A program made the translations under genes and the position numbers. This document shows positions 45,501-57,433 of a DNA stretch of 64,000 nucleotides, piece by piece. Every line of letters begins with the position of its first letter. Positions within the stretch are counted from its first letter, which is position 1. The notes under the pieces were generated by a model. That model worked only from the letters and a program-made list of their open reading frames with translations, was not told the origin of the DNA and searched no databases. The stretch is from Atkinsonella hypoxylon (Eukaryota > Ascomycota > Sordariomycetes > Hypocreales > Clavicipitaceae), in assembly GCA_000729835.1 (NCBI GenBank), contig JFHB01000035.1, positions 1 to 64,000 of the forward strand. Reading direction: 5' to 3'.

Positions 45501-46333
45501 TACAACCATCCACCAGCGAGTGGGAACAACTCTCACCAATCGGACAGAAAGACACACCTTTTTTTTGTTTCTTCTCCAAAATAATAGACTTTCCTTGCTC
45601 CATTGCAGCTGTATTGTATTACGGCATTGGACTCCCGTGCGGCAGTGGGCGGGTCCAGCAGTTAACAAGCTCAACCGACTTGGGATATCCGGCCAGGTGC
45701 TGTTGCGACTGGAATGCAAGGCGCTATGTTCACACATTCCTGCCCATCCCACTTATTACCTAGCTGCAGTCAATATGGTTGGGTCCAGTATCGGTTGCTA
45801 GATGAGCTTTCCCCGGTTGCTGGGCATTGCCTTGACCTATTGTTGCTATCAGGAAGTTATGTGGCCAACAAGGTTTTGTTGCTACCCACAGGTGATGAAC
45901 AGAGCTCGGATATCCCTCTCTCTCTCTCTCTCTCTCTCGTTATCTTTCTCCTTCTCTTCCTCTCCATTATTCTTAATTGCACCCTCTCTCTCATCTCGAC
46001 CACAAGAAACTACACTGTCTATCCTCTTTCAAACATTCCCGAGCTTCTCGTTCTCCTCTCTTCTCCCGAGACTCCCCCAACCACTATAGTTCGCATATAG
46101 ATCCGGAAAACAGTGACAATTCAAGATAGCTTGGGAATTGCTCTCTTTTTCATTTGGCGTGAGAAAGGCAGAACTTGGCTTGCCGTTCGTTCTGAACCAA
46201 CAAGAATAACAATATCCTTCTACATCACCTGAACAGCGAGTAGCGCGGACAATCAGCGCGCCCTCGCAGCTGGCTGATCAAGCACAACGACGGCTTGTCT
46301 AGAGCAACAACCACAACTTATATTGTTCAGACC
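42503..46333. other. Intergenic DNA upstream of WetA
   Basis: About 3.8 kb with no supportable gene. It contains G-runs (44484-44492, 45473-45496), an AGGAATC tandem stretch near 45030-45052 and a TC microsatellite at 45915-45938. The right 0.6 kb is pyrimidine-rich and is likely promoter and 5' leader of WetA, which is typically long in fungi. Confidence 0.5.
45915..45938. repeat. TC microsatellite in the WetA leader or promoter
   Basis: An uninterrupted (TC)n of about 12 units. It includes a TCCCTCT word compatible with the BrlA response element consensus on the minus strand. Confidence 0.8.
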
Positions 46334-48169
46334 ATGACTTCCTGGACTGTTCCTATGAGAACGGACGCTGTCGACAGCAATAGGGACCTCAGTATGTACT
46401 GGGAAGATGTCAACAGCGCCGGCACCGACGACCACACGACCGACTTCTTCGGACAGTTTGTCGACTTCGACGCCACTGGAAACACGAGCGTGTTTGCCAC
46501 TGACGAGTTCAACTCGGTGGCCACCACCATACCCGGCATGTCAGAGTCTCTTCTGTTGATGGGGGATCATGGCACCGTCATGGACGGCACCACCTCCGCG
46601 GTGTCGTCTGGGGACGAATTCGACTTCCTTCCCAGCAGTTCCCATCTCGGAGCAGGCATCTCGGCAGCAAGCCATGATATCGATCCGCTAGACTTGACCT
46701 TTGGAGCAGATAATATACTCGCACAGGCCCCTCACCACCACCAGCAGCAGCAGCAGCAGCAGCAACAGCTAGAATTTGAGTATCTCAGCAGAGCATCCAT
46801 GTCAGAAGCCGACCTCAGCCGACTAGAAGGCATAACTCTGCATTCACCACAGAAGCCTGCCAAAGGAGCGGCTTCAGATCCGTCGTCGCCAACGCCGTCC
46901 AACACAGACGTCCGCAGGCCCAAAAAGTTTGTCGATGCCCTCTCTTCCACAATCAAGAAGGCGACCAAGCTGCGGAAGAACAAGAAGACGGTGGCGGAAC
47001 GGCCGCCCTCGCCTGCGCAAGAACCACCGCACTCCATCAGGATCTCCAAGCAGAGAGGTGCAAAAGTCAGACCAGTCACGCAGGGACACTTTCCCGTGTC
47101 GCCCCCCTTTCAAACGCAGGACCAGGGACAATCCCGCTTCGTCCACGGGCAATTCGAAGACCCGTTTGGAGAAGGTGGCCTTTTACCTCCGCAGGGCGTG
47201 AACCTGCAGTACTATGGACAAGTTGCCCCCGACACGCCTGTCGAGTCGCCTGGTGTCAAGAGCGAGTCTGGCCAGGGCCAGGGCCAGTTCCAGGCCGAGC
47301 CGGCGTGGCTCCAGCAACATGGGCAGCATCTGCACTGGACAGGCACGGGAGGCGAGTACGTCACGAGCCAAGAAGGAGGATGGTGGACGCCAACCATGGT
47401 GAGCCACGGCCCGGCTGGCTATGCTCAACCTCACCACCAGCGCAGCGCCAGCGTGCACATCATGGGCTACGGCCAACCCTCCAACCTGGCATACGATTAC
47501 GGATCCGTCTCCGACCCATCAACCGGCGGGCTCATGATTCACATGCCGCAACCCCGCGACACGCAGTCAACCGCGGTGAACGACCTGGGCGTCAACGCCC
47601 AGACCTATCTCCCGCCTCCTCCTCCTCCTCCACCGATCCCCCAAACAGGAGGGCCCGTGATGCCAGCGTTCGAACGATCCCACCGGCCCCCAAAGGCCAA
47701 GTCCTCGGGCGCAAGACACATGTCCTGCTCGCCCGTGCGAAGGCAGCGCGGCCCATCCGCCTCACCCACAGCCGACCAGTCCGCCGCCGTCCCGCGCTCG
47801 CGCTCGCGCTCGCGCCATAGCTCCGGCGCCTCCATCTCCTCCGTCAGAAGCGCATCCGGCCGCCTCCCAGGCAGCATGCCCGGCACGCCATGCAGCGTGC
47901 GCAAGCGCCGCTCGCGCGACGCCGCCGCCGGCGGAGGCAACCCAGCCGACGCAGGCATCGGCTTCGTCAACTTCACCCCCTCGGACGGCAGCGTCCTCAT
48001 GACAGGCGTCGCGCCCAGCGGCAGCTCCAAGACCAAGGCGCGCCGCGAGAAAGAAGCCCAGGAGAGACAACGCCGTATCAGCGAAGCGGCCTTCGAGGCT
48101 GTTGTCGCAGCAGGGGGCGACGTCAAAAAGTTGATGAATCACGACTTTACCTTGGACGGACTGCGATGA
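46334..48169 (+). CDS. wetA: WetA developmental regulator
   Basis: A single-exon CDS of 611 aa from ATG 46334 (MTSWTVPMRTD). WetA is the last step of the BrlA-AbaA-WetA conidiation cascade and controls conidial wall maturation and dormancy. Support: the N-terminal YWEDVN and DFFGQFVDFD stretches, a poly-Gln run near residues 137-145, a poly-Pro run near 427-434, and the highly conserved C-terminal WetA motif GIGFVNFTPSDGS, LMTGVAPSGSSKTKARREKE, then ISEAAFEAVVAAGGDVKKL. The central region is disordered, with an Arg/Ser repeat (RSRSRSRH). Length is within the range of filamentous ascomycete WetA. AbaA-type CATTCC words occur upstream near 45733 and 46035, and a BrlA-like word at about 45911, consistent with but not proving canonical control. 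Confidence 0.93.
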   Translation: MTSWTVPMRTDAVDSNRDLSMYWEDVNSAGTDDHTTDFFGQFVDFDATGNTSVFATDEFNSVATTIPGMSESLLLMGDHGTVMDGTTSAVSSGDEFDFLPSSSHLGAGISAASHDIDPLDLTFGADNILAQAPHHHQQQQQQQQQLEFEYLSRASMSEADLSRLEGITLHSPQKPAKGAASDPSSPTPSNTDVRRPKKFVDALSSTIKKATKLRKNKKTVAERPPSPAQEPPHSIRISKQRGAKVRPVTQGHFPVSPPFQTQDQGQSRFVHGQFEDPFGEGGLLPPQGVNLQYYGQVAPDTPVESPGVKSESGQGQGQFQAEPAWLQQHGQHLHWTGTGGEYVTSQEGGWWTPTMVSHGPAGYAQPHHQRSASVHIMGYGQPSNLAYDYGSVSDPSTGGLMIHMPQPRDTQSTAVNDLGVNAQTYLPPPPPPPPIPQTGGPVMPAFERSHRPPKAKSSGARHMSCSPVRRQRGPSASPTADQSAAVPRSRSRSRHSSGASISSVRSASGRLPGSMPGTPCSVRKRRSRDAAAGGGNPADAGIGFVNFTPSDGSVLMTGVAPSGSSKTKARREKEAQERQRRISEAAFEAVVAAGGDVKKLMNHDFTLDGLR

Positions 48170-49366
48170 ACAGTGTAGGGCTCAAGACCGACGATAATGT
48201 CAAATTCTCATGTCCACTTTCTCCTTTGTCTCGCCCACGCAAGCCTTTGTACCTTTCTACACCTCTTTTCCTATCTCGTCGTTTGGCACTTAGCGTATAT
48301 TGGATGATGGAAGATGTCAAGCTATAATGTCCGGTAATGGCACCCTGGTCAGATTGCATGTAACTGTCATTCTGGGCGTGAAACGTGGCTATAACGGGGT
48401 TAATTATATGGATTTAAAGCTACTGAACGGACTATGCTGCGTTTTTTTAATGCAATCCTTTGACCATGTCGTGCAAAGGTCATCTGTCTTCCCACGGACG
48501 CTGGAACATACAATCAGCATTCGCCTGTAGAAGCGGACGAAGCAAATCATCGTAGTCAAGAAGCCGTACAGCATGAATGAAGCCCCAGGTTTGTCTCTGA
48601 CCATGCGCAGCATTCACGAAGCATCTCCTGCTTTAATCAGATATTTATTTCTAAGACTATGCGATAAAGCTGGAGTCCACTCTCCAGCACGGGTGCTCAA
48701 TGTTCCCCGTCTATGCTTTGGCCCAAAATAACCCTGACCATCCGTACCAGAATGGTCGACTTGAAAGTTGTAAAGTGAAAAGCCCAGTACGGACCTTCTT
48801 GTGGTATCTTCCTTTTTTTTCGCGACATATGTACACTAGACTGCGTTGACAAGGTGGAAGAACCAGATTATAAAGACAGAAAGTCATGAGTGGAAACATG
48901 CAAGACGGAATCATGTCCACTGAATCATCATAGACGCCATCCCTGCCTTCTTGGGCAGGCCAGAACCACGACAACAAAAAAAAAAAAAAAAAGGGGTAGA
49001 TGGCGACGACCATAACAAACATGTGGTGGGGATATGAAAGCAATCAACGCCCTCGCGTCACTTTGACGCGGTCTCATAAAGCCGTGGTCTAGAGCCGCGA
49101 GCCCGTACCTCAGGCACTACATCGTGCCGAACAGCCTTCCTCGTGGTATATCCGACTGCCAGTTTCAACTTCAACAGGGACAACACGAGGAATGAACAAC
49201 AAATAAGACAAGTGTTTTGCACTCATCTATCAGGCATCGCTCAGGGTGGGGTTAATTGTGTATTGAGAACAAAAGATTTTGAAACGCTGCACAGGTTAAT
49301 CAAATGATAGATGCCGGTCCTGCGCCTCGATGGATTCTATCTCGGTAATTACGACTGGCGTGTCGA
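48170..49366. other. Convergent intergenic gap between WetA and FLC2-like gene
   Basis: About 1.2 kb with 3' UTRs of two convergent genes. An A18 run lies near 48976-48993. No gene is supportable. Confidence 0.5.
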
Positions 49367-51682
49367 CTATTCGTAGCCGGCGCCACGCTGCCATGGGCTG
49401 TGTATAAATCATTATGTTAGTCAAGTGACAACGTGCTTTCCGCCGGGGAATTTCGCGCATATATGCATCAGACATGTTGGGGGGAGGGAGGGAGGCCAAA
49501 CTCACCTCGCGTTATTTTGCGCCTTATATGCTGATGCTGGACTCGCATTGTTGATGGAGCGCTGACCCATGGCCGACCCGCTGCGATTATATGGGCTCGA
49601 TGCCCCCGAGCGGAATGGACTCTCAGATCGCTGCCCGGCGGGGAACAGGGGCATGGATGGGTTGACGGGGGATCGTGGCTGGGCAGGAGCGCGGCGGCGC
49701 ATGTCGTCTGATGCAAGTGACTCGTTGTCGTCTTCCAACTTCAGGCCGGCTTTGTCACCTCGGGCTGTGGCAGCCAGGGCGTCAAGTTCAGTCGTGGTTG
49801 TGAGTTGGGTCTGGGACTTCATGAATGAAGCTCGGTCGTCCGCCATGAATTGATATCGAGCATCTGGGTTCTTACGGAAGAAGGTGACTGTGGTGGAAAT
49901 AATAACCATAAGAAGCAAAATAAGGGAGAAGGCAGCGTTCAGGATGAACAGAGCAACGCCTACGACCCCGACAACGAGTTGCGGAGCACCGAACACGTTA
50001 GAGAAAATTAGCAAGAAGATAGCGTTGAGGAAGTTGACGACGCAGATGGCGATGTTAAACGAGTTAGTGCTCTTATCCATCCATGGGCGCATAACAGAGG
50101 CGGCTATAAGAGCACCGGCCTCAATAATAACGAATCCGATTGCCTGGGCAACACTAGCCCTCTGAGCAAAGGCAACAAACATTGCCTTGACCAGCGTGTA
50201 GCACAGCATAGGCACAATAAAGTAGTAAGCGGAAGCGCGGAACTGAATGTAGAGGAATCCCCACTTGTTCAGTGCTTGGGGGTCGGAGAACAGGATGTAA
50301 GCTGGATTGCGATGCATGGCTACAGAGCGGCGAGCAATACGGGTAACCTTGAACGCGCCCCATCCTAGAGTTGCAGCTAGGCCAAAGAAGAAGAAGATAG
50401 CAAGAACAATCTCGGCAGGTGAATCAGCCTGGGTGAACTCCCACAAGCACAAGATGGCCAGCTGCGGAAAGCCAATAAGGCCAATTCGGAAGAGAATGCC
50501 CTTAAGCACAGTGAACCAGCCATTGCGGAACTCAAGGAAGGTATCATTCTCAATCCACTTCTGCTTCACCGCAACCTCACACATGCCCTTAAAAATCGAG
50601 ACAGCCAAAATGGTGAAGACGACAAAGATGCAGAAGAAGGACAACCCAGTCATGAACAAATTCGTCGATTCGATCTTGGACCGAAACGCGACGCGCTGAA
50701 TGCCAAACACGATGTAAGCACCTGACGAGGTCATGATGTTGCCTCGCTTCATGAGATTGGTAGCCGCGGTGTAGAGGGGTTTTGGCATCATGGCAGCACC
50801 ACGTTTAAACAAGTCCATGCCATGTTCAGCCAGGTGGAGACTGCGCTTTTCGACCTGAACAGACACAGTCGTCAGGGTGTCGAATATCGTGGACGGCGTA
50901 CCGCCAGTGGCTCTCTGGTACCAGGTAAAGATGTCCTGCATGAAGCCAACCCTGATGATACCCATGGACCATTGGAAGTCCTGAGTCCAGGATTGAACAA
51001 TAGGTGGCAGGTGAACGCTGGAGAGACCGAGAATGGCTTGAGCCTGAAAATAACCGAAGAGCGATAGGGAATTAGCCGCGACATGGGCGGCCGTGTTGAA
51101 GTGTCCGAGTCCATTCACGACGGCGGAGGAGACCAAGGCCAGAATGGCGATGATGGCAGTGGCCCACTTGACGCCCAGCAAGTCAACCGTCTTTCCGTTG
51201 GAAATATCGGCCTCCACGCAAGCAATAGATCGAGGATTCTCAGTCTTGGTCAGGTTGATCTGGACACGGACAGTGGCATCCAAATCGGGAATGCTGTACG
51301 CAATGCCCGGAATCTGCTTGGCGGCATCGGCAGGAACCGGCAGGTTGAAGGCAAAAGGAATCTTTCCAGCAACCATAGGGCACAAACCACCCAACTTCAT
51401 TTCGCAAGGATCGACAGTTCTTCGCAAGAAGGTATATCCATAAGCAGAGATGGACAAATCGAAGAGAACGTAGCCTTGGACGGATGAGGTGGCGACGACT
51501 TCGACGGTGGCAGAGTTGTTGTTTGGCGTGTACACAACGTTGAAAAGACTGGCGGTGAAACTAGAGTCGTCTTGACAGTTGTTGAGAGAGTTGGACATGA
51601 GCATTTTCTCGCCCGAGACTGGCGAAAGCATCGAGGCCATCGTGGCCAAGAGCACAAGCGGTGCGTTGTTGAGCGACCGCAT
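49367..51682 (-). CDS. flc2: FLC2-like TRP channel with ML-like domain
   Basis: Proposed minus-strand exons are 51682-49506 and 49397-49367, 735 aa. The Flc/Pkd2 family are multi-spanning TRP-like proteins of ER and plasma membrane, linked to FAD and calcium transport and cell-wall integrity. A signal peptide (APLVLLATMASMLSPVSG) precedes a lumenal ML-like domain (about residues 25-165) with paired cysteines (NNCQDDSSF, DPCEMKLGGLCPM, ACVEADISNG). About nine hydrophobic helices follow, including WATAIIAILALVSSAVV, the FQWSMGIIRVGFMQ stretch and AFSLILLLMVII. The cytosolic tail is Ser/Arg-rich (about residues 620-735). The 108-nt terminal intron (GTGAGT..GACTAAC..CACAG) replaces an immediate TGA with the conserved end SPWQRGAGYE. 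Retaining the intron would drop those residues. Confidence 0.93.
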
Positions 51683-53427
51683 TTTGGCGAGATTAGTTCA
51701 AGGGTTGAACAGATAGCAGCAGATATCGAGACAATTCGCCGGTATAATGAGAGGGAGAAATATCGTGCCCGGTGAGCGTTGTTGCTTGCGGAACGGCTAT
51801 CGGTTGCGTAACGGGTCACGGGAGTGCTTCAGTCAGCACAAGTTCTCCAACTAGCGATCGTTCAGTCGGTCGCCATACGACTGTCAGAAGAGGGGGAAGC
51901 GGAAGGACGAATTCTGGCTGTTGGCCGGGAGCGAATGGCTCTTTAGCGCGGGAGGCAGAAGGTGAAGGCAGGAATCAAGAGGACGAAGCGTGGCGACAAG
52001 CGAGATGCGAGATGCGAGATGCGACGATACAATAGAAGAGCCAAAGTAGAGCGCGTGGCGGTGCGAATCGGATGTAGCGAGTGTGATGGAATGGAGAGCA
52101 GGCAGGTGAACGAAGGCCTTCCGCGTGGGACAGAGCCGTGTGGGAAGGCACGAGGACGAGAGACGAAACGGGATGCGAGGTTCAAAAGAAGCGAAATGGC
52201 CCAGATGAGATGATGAGATGGTGAGATGAGAAACGGTGACAGGCCTGGATGGTTACGTATTCTATCCGGCAGGCGGCAAAGTGACAGAAGGAGACGGGGA
52301 AGGGGGCTGGTGCACTCGACGGGGGCGTAAATATCCAAACCGAAGATTTCAATCAAATTTCCAACTGGACTTGACCAAATCCGAATTAGTTACGTTTGGT
52401 TTAACTAATTCCTACACAAAAGTACCTCTACTGTTTCTTTTCAAGCTACACAGCGCGTCTTGCAATACATTACAGCCTATTGCAGCCCGCTGCAACATGT
52501 AAGCACTTTACGTGCGCACAACCTTCCGATCATAATGCATGTTGCGTTGCCCTTTTAGTTATTACTACATTATTGCCCGAAGCCTTTATTAAATAAATAC
52601 ATTTAAAAAAAAAAAACCCGCACTTCTAGCCTAGTTGGATATTTACGTCCCCGCGGTCGACAAGGGTCAAAGGAGTGGAAGTGGGAAAAGCCATCGGATG
52701 GATGGATGGATTAGGTAGTTAGTTAGCGGCTGGAAGGCTTGGAGTCTTCCTCCAGGTCTTGGCAACGACGGGTCTTGGCCTTGGCGGTCTTGGGTATTAT
52801 TAGCCCACGCAATAATAATAAACGGTAGTTACGGAGCAGAGCGAACAGGAATGAATAAGCCACCACCACCAGCAGAGACAGGATCAAGATGTCAACTGGT
52901 CTCTGGTCTGTCTGTCTGTCTGGCATCTGTTAACGAGCCAGTTGAGCCCACCAGACGACACACACAAACGGACATGTGGGACCCCTAGGCCAGCAGCAAA
53001 GCCAGCAGCACCTCAGCCACCCGGCCCCCCCCTCCCCCTCCCCTCCAACCAAGTCGCTCTGCGCTCAGCCCAACTGGCCAGAACGAGGCCAGAACCAGGC
53101 CCGTCCAACGCCGAACCTTAGCGCCCAAGGGGAAATAGCTTCTCCCTGTCTGCAGGTGGGCCCCGACGGGGTTACGAATCCCCCGATAGTGCATCCCCAA
53201 GCCCAATACGAGCATGGGCGGGATTCGGGTGGCCATGCCGCTACTTTGCCGCTCACACAGATTTCGCCTGCGCCAGAGGTACTTTTCGACATGCTGGGGC
53301 GGCTTCTGGCGCATCTCGTATCCGCCCTAACAGACGGTACATGCGAACGCTGCGTGGCTGGCGGCCACAAACCTTGTACCAGACGCTAGCTGCTAGCTCT
53401 TCAGCCTCCGCTCCGCAGTAATACCAG

Positions 53428-53565
<138 letters not shown>

Positions 53566-53873
53566 AGCTTTCTAGGTACCTACCTAGTTAATCCAGGGCT
53601 CGGCAAGAATGGACCCGGCCCACAAGCCCTAGATAACTTCGTATTGCATTGCATGCATGCATCGTGCTCGTGGGAGCGAAGACACGGAGTTCGGATCTCA
53701 AGGCACGTCAGTCATGTTCCGTGGCGCAACTTCAAAGTAGCAGCACCACTGCCGACGTCGAATTCCATCATGACATGATCGAACTGATATTGCCCTGATA
53801 TCATAGACTGGGTGGGGGAGGGGGGTGATCTCTGTTCAGCGTGCGCTGCTGTCCAGGCACGAACAACACACGA

Positions 53874-53918
53874 CCATCCCTCATCCCTCATCCCTCATCC
53901 CTCATCCCTCATCCCTCG
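53874..53918. repeat. (TCATCCC)n heptanucleotide array
   Basis: Five perfect TCATCCC units at 53881-53915, with degenerate edge units. Confidence 0.9.
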
Positions 53919-54420
53919 TCTCCAGCGTAGTCATTGGCAGCGCCGGAAATTACAGCCGGTTGCTCAGCCACCCCTGTGCGCGAAGACAACTAATTGCCCG
54001 CAAAGTATTCCGTACGGAGTATGCCAACTATGCCCCTGACGACAGACCCGTTGTTTGGTTTGTTTCATCCCGCAATCAAATCTTGGGAACTGGCATGGAG
54101 AGCTCGCGTCTGGAGCGGGGGGAGGCAGAGGAATAGAAATGTGCTTTGCCAATTGGCATTGACAGCTTCTATCGCAGGAGCCAGAAACATATCAACAAAC
54201 ACACAACCAAATGCTCTTACAGACGAAGAATCGGCTGCGTCCCTCCCTTTCTCTCGTCTTGTCCCCCAAAATTGCCTGCCTGCCCCACAAACTGCTTTCG
54301 TAACCCGAGTCTATTCACACCATTGGATCCCAAACTACCCGTGGCAATCTTACATCCTATGTAGAGAGAAGAGAACCGAGCGTATCCAAAAAGACCTATT
54401 TTCTAACTGCATGGTCCCGC

Positions 54421-54456
54421 CCTCTATGGTGCCCTCTATGGTGCCCTCTATGGTGA
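54421..54456. repeat. Three 12-bp tandem units
   Basis: CCTCTATGGTGC repeated three times with one change in the last unit. Confidence 0.9.
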
Positions 54457-54648
54457 CCACTTCTTCTTTGGTTCGCCTGGCAAATCGTATCCGTTGCGAA
54501 GTCGTAAGTAAGTAGACTAACTATGTCCTCTTAGCTCACAGTACCAAACCAAAGACTCCAACAGCAACCCAAGGCACAGTTACAAGACCTTGGCCAGTAC
54601 TACACACAACAGGAATTTCCCCTCGCCGTGATTGATCCGGTTTGCCTA

Positions 54649-55130
54649 CGCCAAAAAAAGATCCATTGAGCAACGGAGACACCCACCCGCGCCCGTACGT
54701 CGGGAGCATAACAAAAGTGCAGGAAATCCCTTATCCGTCACGACGTCGGCCTGCGTGAAGAGAAACGCAGGTACAAAGCCCACCAGTCCGAAAAGAGTGA
54801 CGACAACGAGGATGAACCCCGCAGGTCATAGCACCAGATGATACTGGCTCTCAGACAAGTATTGTACTTGTACTGTACGTCTTCGACTTTGCCATTCTCG
54901 TGGGATGATGTCGCCGGGGTCCTCGTTATGCGACACCAGGGACGAGTTTCGTAGCATATGCCGATTACGCTAGAACCTCTCGTGAATATCCTGAAGCGTC
55001 GCAGTATCCATATCCTTAAAATCCATCAGGATATCCCTCACCAATGCCATCGAGGCCAATCCCGCGACGCCCCGCACATGCGACAAGAAAAACCCGATGG
55101 CGCACGCGGCCGCAGAGAGTAAGCGTCGAC
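54649..55130 (-). other. Candidate exons of an unidentified membrane protein
   Basis: Two minus-strand frames look coding but I do not recognise them. About 55128-54968 reads SAAACAIGFFLSHVRG, then ASMALVRDILMDFKDMD, ending in a TAG after HERF. About 54830-54648 reads FILVVVTLFGLVGFVPAF, a clear hydrophobic helix, and ends in a TAG. Each is short and lacks an ATG; an intron could join them. They could be the 3' end of one gene or debris. The shared hydrophobic character is the only support. Confidence 0.25.
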
Positions 55131-56170
55131 GTCAAAAGCCAAGACCACGCTGAGGAGAAATAAAGAACTTGTCTCTATTGAGGTGCTTTATATGCTTGTT
55201 CCGGCTGGGCGACAGGTCCATATTCTGCAACATGACTATGGTTACAAGGCATTGTCTGCCTGTAGGTGTGAGAGTGAAGGGTGAGGATGAAGTGAGGAGA
55301 ACAGCCTGCTGCTTAGGGACGAAATCCAGAGCCGCGGAATGTCCTTTATCTGGCAGCTTTTCCCTGATATCGGCCTCGGAAGCCTTATACGCGGGCTACA
55401 GAAAGGTTCAAATGCGGACTGTCAAGACTTTGTAAGAGCGTCCACGTTCAAGGACGTTGGTGCATCGGTTCGAGGAGACCGATAAGTCTCGTAAACTCCT
55501 TCAATAGCTGATGCTATGCTTTATATAACGCAAACTCATGAGATGGACATGTTGAACAGATCGCAGGCTGGCGCGACGGGCGCAAACCAGCTAGCTGGCT
55601 GCTGGGTGAATACCAAGATGGCAGGGATTCCATCACAAGAAAGCCCCCCGCGCAATCTATCAGTTGAATCCTTGCATATACGTGCTTCGTACAGTAATAA
55701 ATACTATGTACTTTCGTAGTATACGCATCAATCAATCAATCGACCCTTGTGCCTTGTCCGTCCGTAGCACATGAATACCTACCCTGCCATCGTGCGCCGA
55801 GCCGGTGTCTGGAGACAGACTTTATGACGGGTCTCACAACGTTGCTCGCCTTGCAGTATGGAGTAGGACTCATGTACATGACCCAGGTCACGCTGAGCGC
55901 TGGACCAAAGTCCGAAGTCGCTTTCAGAGAAGCGTTTCCTTCATTCATCCATCGGCAGGAGCTCGGAATGGTCTTCAACGGCAGCCCCTATCAAATTTAA
56001 TGGGAAATAATCGTTATAACCACCCGAACCTGAAATACGACACACGGCTTTGCAGCAGTACCAACGCCGTCCATTTATCCAAGAAAGGACTTGTAAAACT
56101 TGGCTTAAAACAGTATCTAAATTCCGAGAAAACAACAACCAAACGATGAGATACCTCATGAAATACGCTA

Positions 56171-57433
56171 TCAGTAAAACCAAAAGAGAGCACCCATTGT
56201 GGCGACTGAAGATATCCACACACTCTTGATGACCAGTATAGAACCAGCAGAGGCTTGGCCGCACGGCTGCGACCAGTTATAGGTGACATTGTTCACCGCA
56301 GCGGCCGCAGCAAACACTGAGCATGGTTTGGGCGAGCCGTAGTTGTAGTAGTCGACATTGAGCACGTTTGGAGCACGGCCCCAGTCTGCGCGGCAATTGT
56401 TGGCTGCTAGTCCGACGCTGCCTGTGCCATTGAGCCCATTGGTCTGGTTTAGCAGAGAGACTGCGGGAACTAGGAGCGATATCCCGAAAACGTTGAACTC
56501 CACGTTCAGATTGTGGTTCATGATGTAGAGCCTATCCTTGGCAGCGTCCTTGGACAAGCCAGGCGGGCGCTGGACAGTGCAAGGAAACGCCCTGTCCGTG
56601 GGATCAAAGGGGGTCTCCCAGACCTGGGAAAACTCGTCCATGAGCCAAGGATATTCTGTCTGGTTGGCCCCGTAGTCGAGGAACATGACAACGCGCTGGC
56701 CCCTGAGAATCATGTCCTCCAACGGAGGCCAGTCATTCAAACCCATGGGTAAATACGGCGGAGTGTAGACGTATTTGGTGATGCCGGACTGTTCTATGAA
56801 GGGGACGTAGAGCGAGGGCTTGGAATAGTTGCCGTTGCCGAGCAGGATGGTCACGACGTCGTAGGGATGCTGGTCGACCCAGTCCTTCACTTGACCCAGC
56901 CACTTGTAGATGGGACCGGCATCCAATAAATCGCAAGAAGTATGGCAGAAGTGAGGAACGGAGCTCCCGTTGGGCCATTGTATCTGGGCCTGGAGGAAGC
57001 GAACGCCATCAGCGAGCTGCGTAGTGACATCGACGTCCTGGTTGGAAGCGCTGTTGCCTGGCCGGACAAAGGGCGAATTGTGACATCCGACGTTTGTGAT
57101 GTTGCTAAATCTTCGAGTACAGAATTCAACATGACCGTTGCAAGGTTGCGTATTCTTGGGCGCGGACGAAGCGGTGGCGGTCAGGTTTGCGCCAGTGGTC
57201 AATGTCCCTGTGGAAATGGTCCCAGCTGCGCTCGAGCTGCTGGAGCCGGTGAGGGTGATTTTAGATTTATAAGACTGATAGGTTCCCGTAGGAGGGCCAG
57301 TCTGGAATGTCACTTGTTCTGTTCTCGTACCAGTGTAGAAATCGAGGTCTGATGTTGCGGTATATGAGACGGTTTGGGTGAGGATCGTAGGCACGAGCCA
57401 AGCGAGCGCTGTTGTTAGAGTGAATAGCCTCAT
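56171..57433 (-). CDS. Secreted GPI-anchored PLC-like phosphodiesterase
   Basis: A single-exon minus-strand CDS of 420 aa from ATG 57433 (MRLFTLTTALAWLVP). The protein has a signal peptide, a Ser/Thr-rich segment (about residues 60-90), then a PI-PLC X-like TIM-barrel domain: CNGHVEFCTRRFSNITNVGCHNSPF, DVTTQLADGVRFLQAQI, PHFCHTSCDLLDAGPI, WVDQHPYDVVTILLGN and VVMFLDYGANQ. Two His (GCHNS and PHFCHTSC) take the places of the catalytic His pair. The tail has a hydrophobic end (VWISSVATMGALFWF), and the small residues upstream (GQASAG) fit a GPI omega site. Several NxS/T glycosylation sites are present. The substrate is unknown; the family lacks the usual calcium-binding Y domain. A longer in-frame extension to 57619 would place the start upstream of the signal peptide, so it was not used. 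Confidence 0.88.
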   Translation of the reverse strand: MRLFTLTTALAWLVPTILTQTVSYTATSDLDFYTGTRTEQVTFQTGPPTGTYQSYKSKITLTGSSSSSAAGTISTGTLTTGANLTATASSAPKNTQPCNGHVEFCTRRFSNITNVGCHNSPFVRPGNSASNQDVDVTTQLADGVRFLQAQIQWPNGSSVPHFCHTSCDLLDAGPIYKWLGQVKDWVDQHPYDVVTILLGNGNYSKPSLYVPFIEQSGITKYVYTPPYLPMGLNDWPPLEDMILRGQRVVMFLDYGANQTEYPWLMDEFSQVWETPFDPTDRAFPCTVQRPPGLSKDAAKDRLYIMNHNLNVEFNVFGISLLVPAVSLLNQTNGLNGTGSVGLAANNCRADWGRAPNVLNVDYYNYGSPKPCSVFAAAAAVNNVTYNWSQPCGQASAGSILVIKSVWISSVATMGALFWFY

